Made by a program: the position numbers and the translations under genes | Notes under the pieces: model-generated | What the model was told of the DNA's origin: nothing | Seen by the model: the letters and a program-made list of their open reading frames with translations, nothing else | Database searches by the model: none | Shown here: in pieces, positions 36,147 through 39,382 of the stretch | Numbering within the stretch: the stretch's first letter is position 1 | Layout of the letters: every line of letters begins with the position of its first letter | Assembly: GCA_030432755.1 (NCBI GenBank) | Contig: JAUILZ010000029.1 | Span: forward strand, 1 to 39,382 | DNA length: 39,382 nt | Direction of reading: 5' to 3' | Source: Gammaproteobacteria bacterium | Lineage (GTDB): Bacteria; Pseudomonadota; Gammaproteobacteria; Arenicellales; Poriferihabitantaceae

Positions 36147-37699
36147 GCGCCAATCTCTGGAAACTGATCGAGCCCTCGATGGTGCGGCACGCGAACGGGA
36201 TCGCCTGGATATGCCGCCTGCGTGACGGACGCCGGGAAGTCAGTTACCGGGAAATTCACCAGGCTGCGCTGACGACCGCGCAGCAACTGCGCGCCGCGGG
36301 CATCTCGGCGGGCAGCACGGTGGGCATCACCGCGCCCAACGGCCCCGAATGGACCGTGGCCGCGCTTGCCGCCTGGCGCGTTGGCGCGACTATCGCCCCC
36401 ATCCATATCGGCAACAGCGACCACGAGATCGCCGCCCAGATCGGCGCGGTGCAGCCGGACATCATGCTCGTGCACGACGCCGACGAGGGGCCCGGGGAAC
36501 GCCTCGAGATTTCCCTCGATGCCGACCCGTCGGCGGTGGAAGCGGAAAACGCGATTCCGCCGGCTGACGACGCCGGCGCCGTGGCGGCGCGAATATATAC
36601 CTCGGGCAGCACGGGCACGCCCAAGGTGGTGCGGCTGTCCCATGCCAACCTCGCGGCCAACGTACTCGCCGCGGTGAAGATCGAGTCCTTCGGCCCCGAG
36701 GACCGTTTCATCTCGTTGCTCCCCTTCTCCCATGCCATGGGAATCACGGGGAACATCAACCTGCCCTACTACGTCGGCGCCACCCTTGTGGCACCCAAGG
36801 TGCTGGCGGCCAACGAAATCCTTGCAGCCCTGCAGGAGGAAAAGATCACCGTGGTGATCGCGGTGCCGCGCCTGTTTCGCAACGTGATGCTTGGCCTGGA
36901 GAAGAAATTCGCCGAGGGTGGCAAGGCCCTGGCATGGTATCGGGGACTCCTGCGCGCAGTTCCGCCCCGGCTCAGGCAGAAGATCAACGCCCCCCTGCGT
37001 AACCGCCTGGGCGGACGGATCAAGGTCTGGGTCAGCGGTGGTTCCCATCTCGACGGCCGCATCACCCGCTACTACCAGGATCTCGGCTTTCCACTCCGGC
37101 AGGGCTACGGTCTCACCGAGACCGCGCCACTTGCCTGCATGCAGGACGCCTTCGACAGCGCGCCCGAAAGCGTGGGCAAGCCGGTGGAACACGTCGAGGT
37201 GAAGGTGCACATGCCGGACGCGACTGGCCAGGGCGAGATCTGGATCCGGGGGCCCAACGTGATGCTCGGCTACGAGGACGAACGTCAGACAGCCCAGGTG
37301 ATGGAGGATGGCTGGTTCAGGACCGGCGACATCGGCCGCGTGGACGAACAGGGCCGGGTCACCCTCACGGGGCGTTCGAAGCGACTTATCGTCACCGAGG
37401 CCGGCAAGAACGTCTACCCGGAGGAACTGGAAACCCTGCTGGAGCGCAACCCAATGGTGAAGGAAGCCGGTGTACTCGAGGCCGACATGAAGCCCGCCTG
37501 CGTCCTCTCGATGCACGGAGAAGACCCGGAGGCCGAGGCACGTCGCATGCTGAAGGAATACAACGCGCTGGTTTCCAGCCACAACCGCATCACCCGCTTT
37601 GCCATCGTCGACGAACTGCCGCGGACGCCGCTTGGCAAGATGGCGTTGCAGGAACTGCCGCGGATATTCAACGAGCACGAGAAACGGGTCCGCGATTGA
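36143..37699 (+). CDS. AMP-forming acyl-CoA ligase (long-chain fatty-acid type)
   Basis: An ANL-superfamily enzyme of 518 residues that activates a carboxylic acid with ATP as an acyl-AMP and then usually transfers it to CoA. Motifs in order are the P-loop YTSGSTGTPK near 152, FSHAMGITG near 196, GYGLTETAPLA near 320, GEIWIRGPNVMLGY near 366, and DGWFRTGDIGR near 392. GRSKRLIVTEAGKNVYPEELE follows near 414, and the C-terminal lysine is in PRTPLGKMAL near 495. The pattern TEAGKNVYPEE is typical of long-chain fatty acyl-CoA synthetases, but the chain is shorter than classical FadD. Start is ATG 36143. The substrate is not evident, and the neighbours rluD and thrC give no hint. Confidence 0.88.
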   Translation: MSANLWKLIEPSMVRHANGIAWICRLRDGRREVSYREIHQAALTTAQQLRAAGISAGSTVGITAPNGPEWTVAALAAWRVGATIAPIHIGNSDHEIAAQIGAVQPDIMLVHDADEGPGERLEISLDADPSAVEAENAIPPADDAGAVAARIYTSGSTGTPKVVRLSHANLAANVLAAVKIESFGPEDRFISLLPFSHAMGITGNINLPYYVGATLVAPKVLAANEILAALQEEKITVVIAVPRLFRNVMLGLEKKFAEGGKALAWYRGLLRAVPPRLRQKINAPLRNRLGGRIKVWVSGGSHLDGRITRYYQDLGFPLRQGYGLTETAPLACMQDAFDSAPESVGKPVEHVEVKVHMPDATGQGEIWIRGPNVMLGYEDERQTAQVMEDGWFRTGDIGRVDEQGRVTLTGRSKRLIVTEAGKNVYPEELETLLERNPMVKEAGVLEADMKPACVLSMHGEDPEAEARRMLKEYNALVSSHNRITRFAIVDELPRTPLGKMALQELPRIFNEHEKRVRD

Positions 37700-37723
37700 T
37701 TTTCGCCCCGCGCGTTGAATCGT

Positions 37724-37779
37724 GGGTCCCGGACTGCTAGTCCCGGACCGTGGGTCCCAGACTGCGAGTCCCGGAATGA
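37724..37779. repeat. Four 14-bp tandem repeats upstream of thrC
   Basis: Four head-to-tail 14-mers (37724-37737, 37738-37751, 37752-37765, 37766-37779) share the core GTCCCRGA. The array also reads as two 28-bp units (37721-37748 and 37749-37776) identical at 25 of 28 positions. It occupies the gap before thrC and ends next to TAGAAT (37780-37785), a possible -10 element. Confidence 0.6.
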
Positions 37780-37820
37780 TAGAATCCCGCGTTCCCTGTA
37801 CCGGTGGGTGTGAGTTTCCT

Positions 37821-39215
37821 GTGATCTATGAAAGCACGCGGGGCGCGGCGCCGCGCCTCGGATTCGCTGACGTGACCCTCGCGGGACTCGCCGCGGACGG
37901 CGGTCTCTACCTTCCGTCAGAGTGGCCGAAGCTGGACGCCGGCACCGTCCGCGCGCTACGCGGGCTGCCCTACGCCGAACTCGCCAATCGCATCCTCGCG
38001 CGCTTCACAGGAGACGACCTGGATCCGGCGACACTGTCGCGCCTCACCGCCACCGCCTACGGCCGCTTCGACCACGCCGCCATCGCGCCGCTCAAGCAGC
38101 TCGATACCGGGCTCTACGTGATGGAACTCTTTCACGGACCGACGCTGGCGTTCAAGGACTTCGCGCTGCAGTTCCTCGGCCACCTGTTCAACCACCTCCT
38201 CGGCGAGCGCGGCCGATCCTGCACCATCATCGGCGCCACCTCGGGGGACACCGGCTCCGCCGCCATCGAGGCGGTACGCGGCCTCGAGTCGGTGAAGCTG
38301 TACATGCTCCATCCCCGGGGCAAGGTCTCGGAGGTGCAGCGGCGACAGATGACCAGTGTCCTGGATGACAACATCCACAACCTCGCCGTGGACGGCACCT
38401 TTGATGACTGCCAGAACCTGGTCAAGGCGATGTTCAATGACACCGCGTTCCGCGAACGCCACAGCCTGTCAGCGGTGAACTCCATCAACTGGGCGCGCAT
38501 TGCCGCGCAGGTGGTCTACTACTTCCGTGCCGCGCTCGAACTCGGCGCCCCCGACCGGCCGGTAAACTTCGCCGTGCCCACGGGCAACTTCGGCAACGTG
38601 CTTGCCGGATACATCGCGCGCGCCATGGGGCTACCGGTGAACCGCCTGATCATCGGCAGTAACCGCAACGACATCCTGACGCGCTTCTTCGAATCCGGCA
38701 GGATGGAGCAGCAGGGCGTGGAACCCACGCTCTCACCGAGCATGGATATCCAGATCTCGAGCAACTTCGAACGCTACCTGTTCGAGTTGCTCGGCCGCGA
38801 TGCCGACAGGATCAATGCCTTGATGGACGCCTTTTCCCGCGACGGGGAATTCGGCGTCACGGAGGCGGAACTCGCCGCCGCGCGGAAACTGTTTTCCGCG
38901 CACCGGCTGGACGACGCCGGCACCAGCGCGGAGATCGCCCGTGTCTACCGCGAAACCAGCGAGATCATGGACCCGCATTCCGTGATCGGCGTGGCGGCCG
39001 CCCGGGTCCACGGCGAGCCCGGGGTGCCCACGGTGGTGCTTGGCACCGCGCACCCGGCGAAGTTCGCCGATGCGGTGGAAGCGGCCTGCGGCGTACGGGT
39101 TCCGCTACCGGAATCCGTGGCGCATATCATGACGGGCGAGGAACGGGTGGAGAACGTCGCCAACGACCTCGCGGAGATCAAGGCGTTGATCGATGGCGGG
39201 CTTGGCCAGGGGTGA
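37821..39215 (+). CDS. thrC: Threonine synthase ThrC
   Basis: A pyridoxal-phosphate enzyme that converts O-phosphohomoserine to threonine. The 464-residue protein has the normal length. The start is GTG 37821 giving MIYESTRGAAP, the family N-terminus; the frame is open to 37722 but those residues come from the tandem repeat. The cofactor lysine is Lys112 in LAFKDFALQFLG. GATSGDTGSAAIEAVRG is near 138-154, the phosphate-binding VPTGNFGNVLAGY near 250, and SPSMDIQISSNFERYLFE near 305. No hom or thrB is adjacent within the window. The 167 bases after the stop contain only a small hairpin (39218-39230) and no gene. Confidence 0.95.
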   Translation: MIYESTRGAAPRLGFADVTLAGLAADGGLYLPSEWPKLDAGTVRALRGLPYAELANRILARFTGDDLDPATLSRLTATAYGRFDHAAIAPLKQLDTGLYVMELFHGPTLAFKDFALQFLGHLFNHLLGERGRSCTIIGATSGDTGSAAIEAVRGLESVKLYMLHPRGKVSEVQRRQMTSVLDDNIHNLAVDGTFDDCQNLVKAMFNDTAFRERHSLSAVNSINWARIAAQVVYYFRAALELGAPDRPVNFAVPTGNFGNVLAGYIARAMGLPVNRLIIGSNRNDILTRFFESGRMEQQGVEPTLSPSMDIQISSNFERYLFELLGRDADRINALMDAFSRDGEFGVTEAELAAARKLFSAHRLDDAGTSAEIARVYRETSEIMDPHSVIGVAAARVHGEPGVPTVVLGTAHPAKFADAVEAACGVRVPLPESVAHIMTGEERVENVANDLAEIKALIDGGLGQG

Positions 39216-39382
39216 TTTGCGGCTACCGCAGCAGGAGTGAATCCCGGTATCCGCCGCTACATGGACACCAGCTTTCGCTCACTACTGTCCGGAATAATTT
39301 TCGGGTAGTCGCGGGAAGCCCCGGCTGGCGTCAGTTTGCGCCGATTCAGCGTGTTGGGGACATGTTTTGGAAAAGGGGCGGG

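Noticed and set aside
39350..39382. Possible insertion-sequence end at the right edge (GGGGACATG context)
   Set aside because: Only about 30 bases are available, with no matching inverted repeat or transposase in the window, so it cannot be supported.

Overview
The window is a high-GC chromosomal segment from a proteobacterium, most likely a gammaproteobacterium. The evidence is a YheS-type ABC-F protein, fxsA and dsbD close to groES-groEL, ParC-type topoisomerase IV, divergent bamD and rluD, and gammaproteobacterial-style ThrC and YpfJ. I see no phage, plasmid, CRISPR, tRNA or rRNA genes and no intact insertion sequence. Genus cannot be fixed from the sequence alone.

Layout. 1-574: gene-free, packed with perfect inverted repeats, ending in the groEL terminator. 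575-2743: groES-groEL on the minus strand behind a promoter whose -10 element overlaps a CIRCE (HrcA) operator. 2837-9700: YheS-like ABC-F ATPase, an alpha/beta-hydrolase-TlpA fusion, FxsA (minus), a DsbD with a duplicated N-terminal alpha domain, and a second TlpA-like thioredoxin; three of these are extracytoplasmic thiol-disulfide proteins. 9868-13340: YpfJ-type zinc metallopeptidase, a flavodoxin-like protein, and a divergent LysR regulator/EamA transporter pair. 13359-15809: a leaderless subtilase with three beta-sandwich repeats and a strongly cysteine-rich C-terminus. 16053-17344: molybdopterin genes moaD-moaE (minus) and moaB (plus). 17359-22053: ProXp-ala-like editing protein, a DUF3750 membrane protein, parC and purC. 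22254-31222: a LysR regulator divergent from a nine-gene catabolic operon. 31236-34835: bamD, a dimethylformamidase-large-subunit homologue and a DUF411/CopG-like protein, all on the minus strand. 34997-39215: rluD, an AMP-forming acyl-CoA ligase and thrC.

The clearest functional unit is the 23284-31222 operon, a complete protocatechuate 4,5-cleavage route in one transcription unit. PobA makes protocatechuate from 4-hydroxybenzoate, LigAB opens the ring, LigC oxidises the semialdehyde to 2-pyrone-4,6-dicarboxylate, LigI hydrolyses it, LigU tautomerises 4-oxalomesaconate, LigJ hydrates it and LigK cleaves the product to pyruvate and oxaloacetate. A short-chain dehydrogenase with no role in the textbook pathway sits in the middle. 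The LysR gene upstream and two symmetric T-N11-A sites 23 bp apart in the divergent gap suggest local control.

The most unusual items are the duplicated alpha domain of DsbD together with the hydrolase-thioredoxin fusion, the leaderless cysteine-rich subtilase, the dimethylformamidase-like protein lacking a visible small subunit, and the extra SDR in the lig operon. I found no convincing wholly new multi-gene system; the thiol-redox cluster at 4672-9700 is the best candidate for undescribed biology.
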